Origin: Siphonodentalium dalli
Taxonomy: Eukaryota; Mollusca; Scaphopoda; Gadilida; Siphonodentaliidae
Direction: 5' to 3'
Length of the DNA stretch: 64,000 nucleotides
Assembly: GCA_032622095.1 (NCBI GenBank)
Contig: CP136066.1
Span: 8,085,784-8,149,783 of the forward strand
The notes under the pieces are model-generated. The model did no database searches. It was not told the DNA's origin and saw only the letters and a program-made list of their open reading frames with translations. Within the stretch, counting starts at the first letter, position 1; each line of letters starts with the position of its first letter. Positions 1 to 11,824 of the stretch are shown one piece after another. The position numbers were made by a program, and so were the translations under genes.

Positions 1-721
1 AGTGAAACCACATAATATAAAGAGCGTGTCGATGAAAATAATTCGATTAAATAATGCCAATACGGGCGTGTTTCGTGTGGTGTGAATCAAGTACGCCCGA
101 TACGGACGTATTTGAAATATGAATACGCTCATATACGACTGTTTTGTGCATCATTTACGCTCATATAGAGCGAAATTCAGATCCAAATAATGCCGATTGG
201 GCGTATTTGGTTTTTGAATTTTGAAATACGTTCAATGTGGACGTATTTTCAAGAGAACATGCTGTAGAGCAAACATAGTATTGGAGACACCAACAACATA
301 AGCATATGAATTCACAACATTATCTACATTTATTTCGTTGTAAAGTAATGTAATCAAGTCAATTGTATATTGCAGATCCCGGCTGTCAACTCATCATTCC
401 CACTTATCGTTGACTTCAACTGGAATAACCAGGAAAAACGAAATAATCGCCCGATATGTATGACATAATAAGATAAATATACTTAATGACGGTAATTTTG
501 ACCATCTTTCGATACTTAATGGTGCACCATGTACGCCCATCGAGCCCAGTATTACGTTATATACAACTTCATAATAGACATATTACGGACATAGTATCGG
601 AAGAGTGATAACCCAATAATGGAAATATAGAATGTTTTCGACGAAAGAAAGGAGATCTATGACAATCTACAACACCATAAACTATCAAATTTGACCGTAA
701 ATAAGTCGAATTTCACCTACT
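1..721. other. Non-coding flank, no gene seen
   Basis: AT-rich sequence with no supportable exon. The first 240 bases carry several loosely similar copies of a motif around GGGCGTATTT / ATACGGACGTATTT, which may be the worn remains of a short repeat. Nothing else stands out. Confidence 0.5.
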
Positions 722-1713
722 GTGTGGGTGGGCTTGGTGGAGGTTGTTTACTGGGTGGGTGGGCTCGGTGGGGGTTGTTTACTGGGTGGGTGGGCTTGGT
801 GGATGTTGTTTAATGGGTGGGTGGGCTTGGTGGAGGTTGTTTACTGGGTGGGTGGCCTTGGTGGAGGTTGTTTACTGTGTGGGTGGGCTTGGTGGAGGTT
901 GTTTACTGTGTGTGTGGGCTTGGTGGAGGTTGTTTACTGGGTGGGTGGGCTTGGTGGAGGTTGTTTACTGGGTGGGTGGGCTTGGTGGAGGTTGGTTACT
1001 GGGTGGGTGGGCTTGGTTGAGGTTGTTTACTGGGTGGGTGGGCTTGGTGGAGGTTGTTTACTGTGTGGGTGGGCTTGGTGGAGGTTGTTTACTGGGTGGG
1101 TGGGCTTGGTGGAGGTTGTTTACTGGGTGGGTGGGCTTGGTGGAGGTTGTTTACTGGGTGGGTGTGCTTGGTGGAGGTTGTTTACTGGGTGGGTGGGCTT
1201 GGTGGAGGTTGTTTACTGGGTGGGTTGGCTTGGTGGAGGTTGTTTACTGGGTGGGTGGGCTTGGTGGAGGTTGTTTACTGGGTGGGTGGGCTTGGTGGAG
1301 GTTGTTTACTGGGTGGGTGGGCTTGGTGGAGGTTGTTTACTGGGTGGGTGGGCTTGGTGGAGGTTGTTTACTGGGTGGGTGGGCTTGGTGGAGGTTGTTT
1401 ACTGGGTGGGTGGGCTTGGTGGAGGTTGTTTACTGTGTGGGTGGGCTTGGTGTATGTTGTTTACTGGGTGGGTGGGCTTGGTGGAGGTTGTTTACTGGGT
1501 GGGTGGGCTTGGTGGAGGTTGTTTACTGGGTGGGTGGGCTTGGTGGAGGTTGTTTACTGGGTGGGTGGGCTTGGTGGAGGTTGTTTACTGGGTGGGTGAG
1601 CTTGGTGGAGGTTGTTTACTGGGTGGGTGGGCTTGGTGGAGGTTGTTTACTGGGTGGGTGGGCTTGGTGGGGGTTGTTTACTGTGTGGGTGGTGGGCTTG
1701 GTGGAGGTTGTTG
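722..1713. repeat. G-rich 31-bp minisatellite, about 32 copies
   Basis: The unit is 31 bp and contains TGGGTGGGTGGGCTTGGTGG followed by AGGTTGTTTAC. Copies are highly similar, with scattered single-base variants. All three + frames stay open across the array because 31 is not a multiple of 3 and the unit lacks stops in any phase, so the apparent Gly/Val/Trp-rich proteins of about 330 residues are artefacts. Each unit has three GGG runs plus GG pairs, so the + strand could form G-quadruplexes. Confidence 0.95.
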
Positions 1714-2193
1714 GGTCATTATTTGCATTCACTTCTTGAAATAAAAACGCTCTTTTAAAACGCTCTTCAGTTAAAAACAAAAACAAATCAGTTCTGGATA
1801 TCTTCGATTTTGAAAAAGTCTTACAAAATTAATTTAATGAAAACGCTCAGAATAATTTACGCAGAATCAGGACCAAGATGCAGAGTCGTTTGAAAGTGTT
1901 GCAGAACATATGACCAAGTAATATCGGATGATGATCTTTAGCATATTTACATGTTTTGATCTGGTGATTCTCCAATTAGTTTAAGACTGAGAAACTGCTA
2001 CTTCCATTTGGAATATAGAAGCTTGAATTTTACCATCAACTGCTTCAACAACCCATCACGTGTTTGGTATTGTTCAATCCGGAAGATAATTTGTCACTTT
2101 GAGATATGAAATGCAACAGAAAAAATGCAGGGTGGACTCAATTGAAGACAACAATCACCTCAACATGAACGTATGTATGTTACATAAGTGTCC
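1714..2193. other. Non-coding spacer
   Basis: AT-rich spacer. Two CGCTCTT motifs (part of a recurring AAAGAGCG word) follow the minisatellite at about 1749-1767. No exon or structured repeat is seen. Confidence 0.5.
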
Positions 2194-2237
2194 GATAGTA
2201 CATAAGATAGTACATAAGATAGTACATAAGATAGTAC
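2194..2237. repeat. 12-bp tandem repeat, 3.7 copies
   Basis: GATAGTACATAA is repeated head to tail three times, followed by a partial copy GATAGTAC. It is a simple short tandem repeat with no coding meaning. Confidence 0.9.
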
Positions 2238-2859
2238 AGTGATTGTTATATGTGTTCCCCGATCTAGGATAAACTTCCTCCCCCCAGTGATTGTAATGAT
2301 AGGGTTAAGTGTATTGATAAGCACAGTACGTCGGAGATGTGAATGGTATAGTATAAGAACACACAAGCATAATTAACAATATTATATTCTTAATTGGTTA
2401 TGACTGGGGCAACCATTGTATAAGTGAGGGAGGAACAAACCAGTATCATTCTATAGTAAACCATAGTATGGTACAAGTCATAGACAAAGGTATGTTATGT
2501 TATGGCAAGGAACTCTATACCGTTGGAAACAACGCGGATAATATACTTCTTATTTAACGCATGTTACTTATAATGTAATGTATTTTACAATATGCGAAGG
2601 TCCCAGTTCGAGACAACATCGTGTAGCAACCTTCTCGATATACATTGAATTGATTACTTCTAAGCAATCTCACGAATGTGTGGGAGAAAAACGCATTAAC
2701 ATAAATAGATTAATTTTAGAAGAAACAATCGTTGTTGTCTTGGTGACCAGGAAATGATATTTTGGAAGATGTGCCAACTTACATAGACAACACCTTTGCC
2801 AAAAAACATGAATCATTGCGTGCACTATGTAATTGTTTTGTGAATAAATTGTCATGATT
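2238..2859. other. Non-coding spacer
   Basis: AT-rich sequence with no supportable exon, RNA gene or repeat. Confidence 0.5.
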
Positions 2860-3011
2860 AACAATCAGAAGCAAGTTATATAAGTATGCATCATATTAAC
2901 AATCAGAAGCAAGTCATATAGGTATGTATCATATTAACAATCAGAAGCAAGTCATATAAGTATGCATCATATTAACAATCAGAAGCAAGTCATATAAGTA
3001 TGCATCATATT
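2860..3011. repeat. 38-bp tandem repeat, 4 copies
   Basis: The unit begins AACAATCAGAAGCAAGTCAT and ends near GTATGCATCATATT. Starts are at about 2860, 2898, 2936 and 2974, with one or two substitutions between copies. Confidence 0.93.
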
Positions 3012-3789
3012 CATGTAACTCTAGTGTTAATCCTCACATTGCAGACCACCGATATTTGGTACCAACAGCTTACTTTTGTTCTGACATACATTTCCCAATG
3101 ATCCTAACCAGGACAATGTACTAACATTCCTTCGATAATGTATGATTATTCCAATAAACACATACTGTCGTTATACTAAACGGATTCTCCCAAACTCCAA
3201 CTTTCTTATAAAATTATATATTGGAATGGCCTATTATTCATCTGGATGGATGTTCATGATACATGCGCAGACGGTATAGTGTGGTCGTCGGAGGGTTAGA
3301 CCCAGAATAAATTGGTAAAGAAGCGGTTTTGGTGTCATTCGACGCGGGAGAATATCGTGTATAACATATCCAAAATCCGCTAAAATTCGCTTTGGGCAAA
3401 ATTCAGGATCCAAGATGGCGTCCAACATGGCCGCCTTTAGTCAAAAGAGATTCTGACTGAGAGATTAATTCGACATAATGAGAACAAATGTTGCCATATT
3501 TATACAAATGTAAACATTTTTGCGAAGGTAAAGTATTATGCCACATAGCAGAGATTATCCCGCGTTGAATGACACCGATATCGCTTCTTTATAAATTTCT
3601 TCTTGGTCAACCCTTTTTTTTGTTTGCGTACCACGACCACACTAGTAGACAATTGCACATCTATAAAGAATCATATTCATTGATGGTTTAACCAGGGCTA
3701 ACTATTCGTCAGTAGGTATTTACTAAAGACAGTTATGAATTGGATCCGATATAATATACCAATAACATGATTTTTTGGGCGTTATGGTT
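3012..3789. other. Non-coding spacer
   Basis: No supportable exon. The sequence is AT-rich with a slightly GC-richer patch at about 3240-3430 that has no recognisable domain on either strand. Confidence 0.45.
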
Positions 3790-4574
3790 TATTATTACCA
3801 CTTTATAGTGCGTTCTCTAGGCCATTGATAATGTTTTTCGGGGCGTTCCAAATAGCGCGAGTTACGTCCCTTCAACATCAGACTTGCGGTGTTCAAGTTA
3901 TTTCAAGAAAATAATGGGAAAATGTACCATATTGTCCTCACGCTGTAGTGGTATTATGGTTGGAAATCACGGTATATGGTTGAATTATTGTCTCAAGCGT
4001 AAATATGCATAAATAACTTTAGCTGTCAAACTCTTGAGCATCGTTTGACAATCGTCTTCAAGTTCAATGATGGTTTATATTTATTTGTATATTCTTGGAA
4101 ATATCTCTCTCTTAATCTAGGCCTACTAGTACTTCATTATTCCACTGGCTCAAATATCCAAATATGTGGTAATAATAGTAATAACATGATGATATCGGGC
4201 ATTATGGTTTATTAACGGCCCTCTGGAATGATTAACAGCCCTCGGGGCAATTAGAGGCCCTCGACTTTGGAAGTCGAGTGACAAACGATGAGAGTTTGAC
4301 AGCTAAAGTTTTTAATCCATATTTACGCTTGCGACAATGATTCAACCATATAGCGTGATTTCCAATCATAAAACCACTACACTGTCGAGAAAATTTGGTA
4401 CATCTTTCGATTATTTTCTTGAAATAAAAACGTATGTCAAAGGGACGTAACTCGCGGCCCGCGTATTTTGGTAACAATACGTTATTTGGAACGCCCTGAA
4501 AAACTATGTTAATAGTAGAGGCTGTAAGGTCCAAAAAAAAAGCCTAGAGAACGCCCTATAAAGTGGTAATAATA
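3790..4574. mobile_element. Foldback element with arms of about 260-300 bp
   Basis: The left arm (about 3790-4050) starts TATTATTACCACTTTATAG and is the imperfect reverse complement of the right arm (about 4275-4574), which ends CTATAAAGTGGTAATAATA. Landmarks pair in the correct inverted order: CGTTCTCTAGGC with GCCTAGAGAACG, and AGCTGTCAAACTCT with AGAGTTTGACAGCT. The arms differ by many substitutions and indels, so the element is old. No transposase is seen, and no clear target duplication was identified. Confidence 0.8.
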
Positions 4575-5510
4575 TATGTTGTTAATGTTGGTATTGTTGA
4601 TAACGGTCTTGTCGTGACCGTTGTTCTTGCTATTGCGGCTGTTATCAGTGTTGTGGTAGATGTAGTATTAAAATAGTGATGGCGTGACCCACTTTCCCGC
4701 TGAATTTCATTAATAGTCATCTGACTATATTTTTCTGAACTTTATCAACTGATGAATTTCAAAGGGAGATAACTAATACCTCAGAATAAGGTGGCATGTT
4801 TTTGAACAGAACAAAATATTTTTAAAAAATAATTAAATCAATATGTGGTTGAATCCTTATGAAAACGACAAACAACTAAATATAATTTGATCGAATACAC
4901 GAACTGGTTTATTAGTTCAATTCATTCTGACAGAGAACATGGATAATATTTAAACACAGCAGGAATTGCCATTTTGAATAAAAAGTCCATAATTGTAAAA
5001 AGTGTCTGAAAGATTTGTCTTGACCATCGATGTTGAAATTGCCACCTTTGGGGCAACTTAGCAATATTAGCAGCAGTGTTATTGCTCTTTGCTGCTGTTG
5101 CTTTTGTTGTTCTTGTTCTGATGGTGGCGGTGGTGTTAGTTCTTCTTACATGCATTTCGCATAGCTTCTATCACTGATTTCCATGTAGCTTGATTCCTAA
5201 GTTGTTGCTATAAATCATTACTTCGCTTCTAAGAATTTCTAACAACTCGTGTGTGGAATACCTTACATCTCGCCTCATTAAAATATGAATTAATTTTACA
5301 TCACACAGCAATAATTATGTTGTTGCGACTGTGCGTTTCTATCCCTAACTGGTTATATTTAGTATACGTTTGCATGAGCTAGCCCCCAAATTTCAAGTTG
5401 TTATCTCGCGGTGACCTAACAAATAGACAATCCTCTCATCCAGAGATAACATTCTGAGTAACAAACACATATGCCGAACACATGTGTATCATCATGTTGT
5501 CCCTTCAATA
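4575..5510. other. Non-coding spacer with short trinucleotide tract
   Basis: AT-rich sequence. A TTG/CTG-rich stretch at about 5085-5140 gives a Thr/Ala/Asn-rich frame on the - strand, which is low complexity and not a gene. Nothing else is seen. Confidence 0.45.
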
Positions 5511-5560
5511 TACAACAAATAATAACAACAGTTATAACAACAAATAATAACAACAGTTAT
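5511..5560. repeat. 25-bp direct repeat, 2 copies
   Basis: Two adjacent copies of a 25-bp unit containing ACAACAAATAATAACAACAG differ at one base. Confidence 0.85.
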
Positions 5561-5610
5561 ACATGATTGATAACCTCTGGAAGGAATTATAAACTATATA
5601 GTTCAGAGCT

Positions 5611-5888
5611 TATCACCACGTAAATACATTTATACAGACCCTATCACTACATAAATCCATTTATACAGAATCTACCACCACGTAAATCCATTTATACAGA
5701 ACCTACCACAACGTAAATACATTTATACAGAACCTACCACCACGTAAATACATTTATACAGAACCTACCACCGCGTAAAACCATTTATACAGAACCTACC
5801 ACACCGTAAATACAGTTATACAGAACCTACCACCACGTAAATACATTTATACAGAACCTACCACCACATAAATACATTTATACCACCA
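5611..5888. repeat. 31-bp tandem repeat, about 9 copies
   Basis: The unit contains ACCACCACGTAAATACATTT followed by ATACAGAACCT. Copies carry scattered changes, for example ACGTAAATCC and GCGTAAAACC. It has no relation to the G-rich 31-bp unit at 722. Confidence 0.92.
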
Positions 5889-8416
5889 AAGTGTTAACAC
5901 GGGTGTTCCCTTATATTGTATCGATAGAGGTGCTTCATATTTTGAAAGCAATTGTGTCCCAATCCCTTATCCATATATTATGCAAATAAAATGTGTTTCA
6001 ACTCGAGTCAAGTAGTAGTCGTGTGGTGTTTGTTGTTGCTGTTGTTGTGGTGGTGTCTATGGTATATTATATAATTGATTGATACGCAGTTTGATGCATC
6101 ATTTGTCTTTTTAGATAGCTACTGCGCTGTGTTCGCTTCGTTATCGGTTGTCGCCTTTATTGTGTAGAAGTTACTGCCGCGTTGGTACCGGTCGCTACTC
6201 TCTTGTGTGATCTCCAGAAGTTCAGCACAAACGTAAGTAACGTAACTGCTTCGACGAGTAACCACATAATTGTGTGTGACAAGGATTGATTCATATATTT
6301 AGTGTTTTCATGTGCTGCTCTAGAAAACACTATGTATGAAAATACTGTTAGTCTGGTTTTATTTTATCAACTCATAACCTTTATCTAAACACTAACTATC
6401 TATTATAATAAAATCCAAGTATTGGACAAAATGTCTAATATATTTCCACAACATTGGGTAAATTATTTATGATCAACAATTATGTTCTGGGATCAATTGG
6501 CTGTTAACCGCGCAGGAACTTCAGTTTGACCACACCCATTTGTCAGTCAATTGTAATAAATATTTGTGGCAACCAACCAACAAGTTGTGGTGCAGCTGTT
6601 GACCATGGCCAATTTGTTGCTTGTTGGAAGGATGACCGACACCGATTAAGTTTTTTGAGAAATAAATGTAAAGATGCATTCAGAGTTTCATACATCCAGT
6701 TACAACAACAACACGACTGAAGTCTGTTAGCGTCGTGTTCTGCTTTGTTCTATTAAATGTCGCATGTCATCTAAACCTATATTACAAAATAATAAATTTG
6801 TTGTTATTTAAATTTTTTACTTAAATTAAATCAATTATTGTAATTTGAATTTAATTCTAAGCAGTAAAACATTTTATTCCATGATCCTACCATTATTCCA
6901 TTCAATAAACCCATTCTATAAATTGTTTTAAACATGCTATTTCATACGCCAATCTAAATAAGAAGTAAACTTAGTTCCTTAAAACATTAGTCTAGAATCC
7001 TGAATCCATCTGTTATTGTCAGTGGCAACCAATTGTTTATGGAATACAGGTTATGATTGAATTACAAATGTAACTGATTGCGACTGTTGTGTTGGTACAT
7101 GTACTTTGTGATGTATGTACACTGAGTGACTTACATATGCATGCCCACTTCGTTATGTTTTATAAACGGTTATAATCGTATTCGGAGTTGGTAAAATCAC
7201 ACAAAGTAATTATTTAGAATGACATTCAATTATCTTCAAAACTCTCCATTAAAAATACAATTACAAAACTTTAGAAACACACAGTAATTAATCACAATTA
7301 CTTTTGCAATGTAATTATTAACCTTTATACTACTTTAATGAAACTTTCAAATTGGTTGTATGCCCCATTGTGGACATGTATGTTGACACAAGTATGGCAG
7401 CCTGTTCTCGTGAAAACATACCGGGTTTATTTTAATGAGAGAAATAAATCATATTGACAGTATTTAACCCCATAAGTATACACTACATATGAGTAGTAAG
7501 TGATGAAGTGTATCTCTTAGTACCTATATGGACATAGACATAAAACGCGGGTTTTAAAACAGTCAATATGGGACAATTTTCATTAGAAATAAGCCCATAT
7601 TGACATCATTTAAACAACATTTTTGTTTATCAAACACGACTTACCAGATTAACTCTCTTCATAATGTGTTTTCACTGCGGTCCGCGCCATTCAACGGTTA
7701 ACGGGTATAAGCTCAATATGGACATATTTAAGAATACAACACATCCAATGAGAACCTATGTTAACATTTAGGTTCAATATGAGCCTATTTGCTTGATGAT
7801 AATTATGTTTAATGTTAAGTTTATTGGAATGTGGATACATAAAACATGCCAGATTATTATTTTGCTACCGAGGGTCCCACGGCACCGAGGCTAAAGATGG
7901 CCGAAAAGAGCTTTGCTTAGGGCGAAGTCGATGTGTTTTCTTCGTTTGACCACAGATGGGCTACTAGGAGATTGCTCGTCAAACATGACGGCTGACATTC
8001 AGGAAAATATCGTCACCACTTATATCGATATAAAGAGAGCCGGTAAACGGTGCGCGGAGTTTGTCCACATTCGGAAAATCTTACCCATCGCAGTGGACGG
8101 TATGGCTATTCTACCCCGGCACAGAGAGGGGCACAAATTGTTTGCAACCAGTTTTTTTTATATATTTTGTCATGTATTGCTTAGTATTAAAAAAGGCCTC
8201 TAATTTATGTCCTGCATTCTCAAGGTTACTCTGTGCACATTTTGATAACTATTCTGCCGAACAACTCCCTAATGTAACAACAATAATTCCAAGTTTTCGT
8301 ACTTTTCTAAACTAACACGTTGAAAAACTGTATCAAGCGATATGTCTGGCTATATTATATCGAGGTAGTTCATTAAAGACACGGCTGACCTTCCCAATGG
8401 GTATTGCTGTTAACAT
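5889..8416. other. Long non-coding stretch
   Basis: No gene can be supported. Open frames at 6526-6720 and 7913-8203 lack an ATG or recognisable domain, and no splice context makes them convincing. A short TTG-rich tract lies near 6030-6060. Near 7420-7800 several phrases resembling CAATATGGACATATTT recur, perhaps a worn dispersed repeat. Confidence 0.4.
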
Positions 8417-9055
8417 ATAGTCGGATTCCTTATGTCGAAAAAAATGGTCGCGCATTTTCGGAATGTTAAAAACGATATGAGAACGGTTTATATACCACCA
8501 GTGCGTCTATTTTCAGAATCTACCTGTTTCCAGCTTGATAATTTAGTGGAGACAGGTTTTTGCGAGGCTTTTGTTTGTGTACCCCTCTATTTTTCCCGTC
8601 CAACTGGTAACAAAAAACTTGCTATTAGGCACAGCAAGTTGCTGTGTTCCTGGAAATTGAAAACCAGAGAGAGATCTTACCACAAATTGCATATCTTAAT
8701 GTGAAATTGTATCATAAAATCATGAGATGAATTGTATTTATGACTGCATTTTCAATTGTCTTTCCCAAATATTAAGATATTGTATATTCTTAGAGTCAGC
8801 TACATCACATTTAGACGAACATGATACAAGGATATCTTGATCATATGTCGCAAACAAAACTCTGATAAGTCGATTTTTGGTTAAGATATCGCAGAAAAGC
8901 AAACCCTACCTCACCCTCTCTTCTTTCACGCGTCAGATTCCTTTGGTCGAAAAAAAAAACGGTCACGCAATTTCGGACGCTAAACACGACATGTGAACGG
9001 TTTCTTTAACAATAGCGTGTCTGCTGCCATAGTATGCCTGTGTCCAGTTAAAATT
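8417..9055. repeat. Diverged direct repeat, two copies about 515 bp apart
   Basis: The segment at about 8417-8560 resembles that at about 8933-9055: both run from GATTCCTT through TCGAAAAAAA, a GGTCGCGCA / GGTCACGCA phrase and GAACGGTTT to a TGTCCAG / TTTCCAG phrase. It is an old duplication with no coding signal. Confidence 0.6.
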
Positions 9056-9117
9056 TTAATGGGAAAAATTGTTTCTGGACTGTTTTAAGTATTTAAAGAG
9101 CGTGTACTCATTATTCA

Positions 9118-9510
9118 ACTATTCCTACTATAAACAACATTAGTTGGAAATTTTATTTCCAACAATTAATTCGTGGGGAATTTGTTATTTTTAGACCAAC
9201 ATTTGCATATTTTTCTACTTTCTACTTTTTACTGAAATGACCATTCATTCGGAAATATTCCAACCTCGTGGAGTGTCACATGTACATGTAGGTTGGACAT
9301 TTCCAACACCTGGGAAGCTTTATTGTGTCCTGCCCGCGTTACCCCTGTGGCCAGTCAAAAACTGCTAATCAGTTTAAGAACACATTATTTTCCTAAACTT
9401 TTGTTCAAACTTGTGAACTTAAATGGTCATCAGTTGGAAATTTACAACCTTAGCCTTAGTTGGGTGTCGGGTTGGAAATGTTCAACACTTGGAAAGCTTG
9501 AGGCCATTCT
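9118..9510. repeat. Dispersed repeat with GTTGGAAA/TTCCAAC words
   Basis: GTTGGAAATTT, GGTTGGACATTTCCAAC, AGTTGGAAATTTACAAC and GGTTGGAAATGTTCAAC occur here. Similar phrases recur at about 30900-31140, 52840-53050 (mostly inverted) and 63126-63270. This suggests a diverged repeat family whose ends cannot be fixed by eye. Confidence 0.4.
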
Positions 9511-9749
9511 AGATGCTATATGATTTTATGATTTTTATGTCTAGATTTCAAAATGTTCTCACAAGTGCCCGACAATATATGATCGTATTTTCAGTTTCAT
9601 ATCTCTACTTTGTATTATACTGGCAGAACCATGGTCCGCCCAGTGCATAATCACACGTTTACTGATCCATTCAGAATAGGCTATCAGCTATGCTTGTGAA
9701 GGAACAGCCGAGGTGGGTGCAAATTTAATTACGCAAAATTATGAGTCCC

Positions 9750-11025
9750 TCCAACGGAGACACTCTAGCTATACGTCCATGTCCGCCATGGTTATGTTAC
9801 CACGCGGGTTTCGATAGGCCTACTGACGCAACTAATACAATCTTATCCCGCGTTGATCTCAATTTCTATTTAAATTACTAAAAAGGCACAACGTTTTCTT
9901 ATAAAAAATGAACTGAACCTGATTTCTTTCAGACAAGTTCACAGCAAAATACCACCTATAGAATCATGTCCGACCAAAACTATGTGTCAAATACCTACAA
10001 AATATTGATACAAAACCAATAATTTCCACTCCTCAAAATATTAACAAGGGTCTTTCGCGGCTAGGAAGTCAAAAGCCACATTTTCTCACTAAATTTTACT
10101 GTATATAAATTGTTTACATATATTTGAATAACCGTTCCATTGATGTATTATACAGTATAACTTCATATTAGCCGTTTTGACCAGAACCATCATGAACGCT
10201 TTGTGCCCTTTTAAGAAACCATCTAGATTCGTCTTGAATTAAATGCGACGTTTGTTTCAACAGACGAATTTAGAATTAAACTCGAGTCTAATTAGAATTG
10301 AATTCGAGTCGTCGGTAGTGCGACGTTTGTTCCATGGGTTAGGAGTGGTCACAGGTAACAAATATGCAAGTCATATTACTGTGACCATTGGAACAAACGT
10401 CGCACTACCGATTACTCGAATTCAATTCAAATTAGACTCGAGTTTAATTCTAAATTCGTCTGTTGAAACAAACGTCGCATTTAATTCAAGACGAATCTAG
10501 ATGGTTTCTTAAAAGGGCACAAAGCGTTCATGAGGGATTTTTGTCAAAACGGCTAAAATATGAAGTTATACTGTATAATACATCAATTGAACAGTTATTT
10601 AAATATACGTAAACAATTTCTCTTCGAAGCTACGAAACACCCTTATTAACATTTTGAGGAGTGGTCATTATTGGTTTTATATCGCTATTCCTGTCGGATA
10701 TGATTCTATATGTGGTATTTTGCTCTAATTTAGTGCACGAGCAACATAACCTCCAGAAAATAGGTTCATATGTGACCTAAATATTCACATAGGTTCATGT
10801 TGGACTTATTTGTTTCTGAAATAAGCTTATATAGAACTTGTGAATGTCTGACAGAAATCAAGTCCAGTTTTTTTATACAAAAGCGTTGTGCCTTTTTAAC
10901 AAATTAATAGCAACTCGATGTCAACGCGGGATAACACTATATTGCATTGGCCAGTAAGCCTATCTAAAACCGCGACGTAAAAAAAACATGGCGGACAGGG
11001 ACATATAACTAAAGGGTCTCCATCG
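9750..11025. mobile_element. Large foldback element, about 1.28 kb
   Basis: The left arm (about 9750-10350) and right arm (about 10385-11025) are reverse complements over most of their length, with a short centre around 10355-10380. Matching landmarks include GTCCGCCATGG with CATGGCGGAC, TTATCCCGCGTTGA with TCAACGCGGGATAA, GTATTATACAGTATAACTTC with its inverse, and GTGCGACGTTTGTTCCA with TGGAACAAACGTCGCAC. The right arm carries an extra block of about 110 bp at 10745-10855. No transposase is seen, so the element would be non-autonomous. Confidence 0.88.
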
Positions 11026-11824
11026 GCCCCGAGATACATGTTGCACAAACTAAATTAACATGTCAGTCAACACAACAAATCACTCTCTCAAATCCTTTGC
11101 CACAAGAATATAAATAAATTGTCATTATAAATAGGCAAGACATATCTGAGCACTTTCAAAGAGAAAATTTATTTATAAGACATATATGTGCATTATCTGC
11201 TTGGTCTTACATATAGCACAACACCTTCAGATGTAAATGACACAGTGCGTGGTAAAAGCTTTAAAAAATACTTGCATAAACACGATTCACGATTAGTAGC
11301 ATGTAATAATAGTGACACTTGTCACTTTCACCATGTCTACTATACAAAATTAAAAGTCATTCAGTCTATATGTACATACATGTGTGGGAACTGTGTGTCC
11401 TGACAAAAACAATGAATTTGTTGTATTATTATATGGTGATAAAGTCTACTATAATTCTCTTATTTTGCGATAAGTACGCGCCTTTACTGGACGGACATGT
11501 GTCGATATTTTGGATTGTACAGCATTGTTTTCATTATGAAGAGATAATTCAATATATCTTTGACTGGCATGATACAAGGTGCGACAGGATCGCGAAGAGA
11601 TTGGAAGTCGTGCATAGTGGTTTCGTGAATATCACATATTGATCCCAACAAAGTGTCGAAGAACATAGTTGGGGAGAACCTTCCATCATCCTTCATAATT
11701 TATCATGACTCCTTCTGAGTCCGATCATCGACTAATGGATCATTTCCCCCCAAGAATATACTTGGGCTTTGAATCGTGACGTCCCATTGCGATCAACACT
11801 CTGGCACGTGGAATTTTCCCGTAA
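11026..11824. other. Non-coding spacer
   Basis: Open frames here (about 70-107 codons) have no recognisable domain and no supporting splice pattern. No repeat is evident. Confidence 0.4.

Noticed and set aside
722-1744. Three overlapping + strand frames of 180-340 codons rich in Gly, Val, Trp
   Set aside because: They are produced by a stop-free 31-bp minisatellite whose period rotates through all frames; no splice or domain support.
6526-6720. Small frame with several cysteines, preceded by an AG
   Set aside because: Begins with TTG, matches no domain I know, and the upstream AG lacks a good pyrimidine tract.
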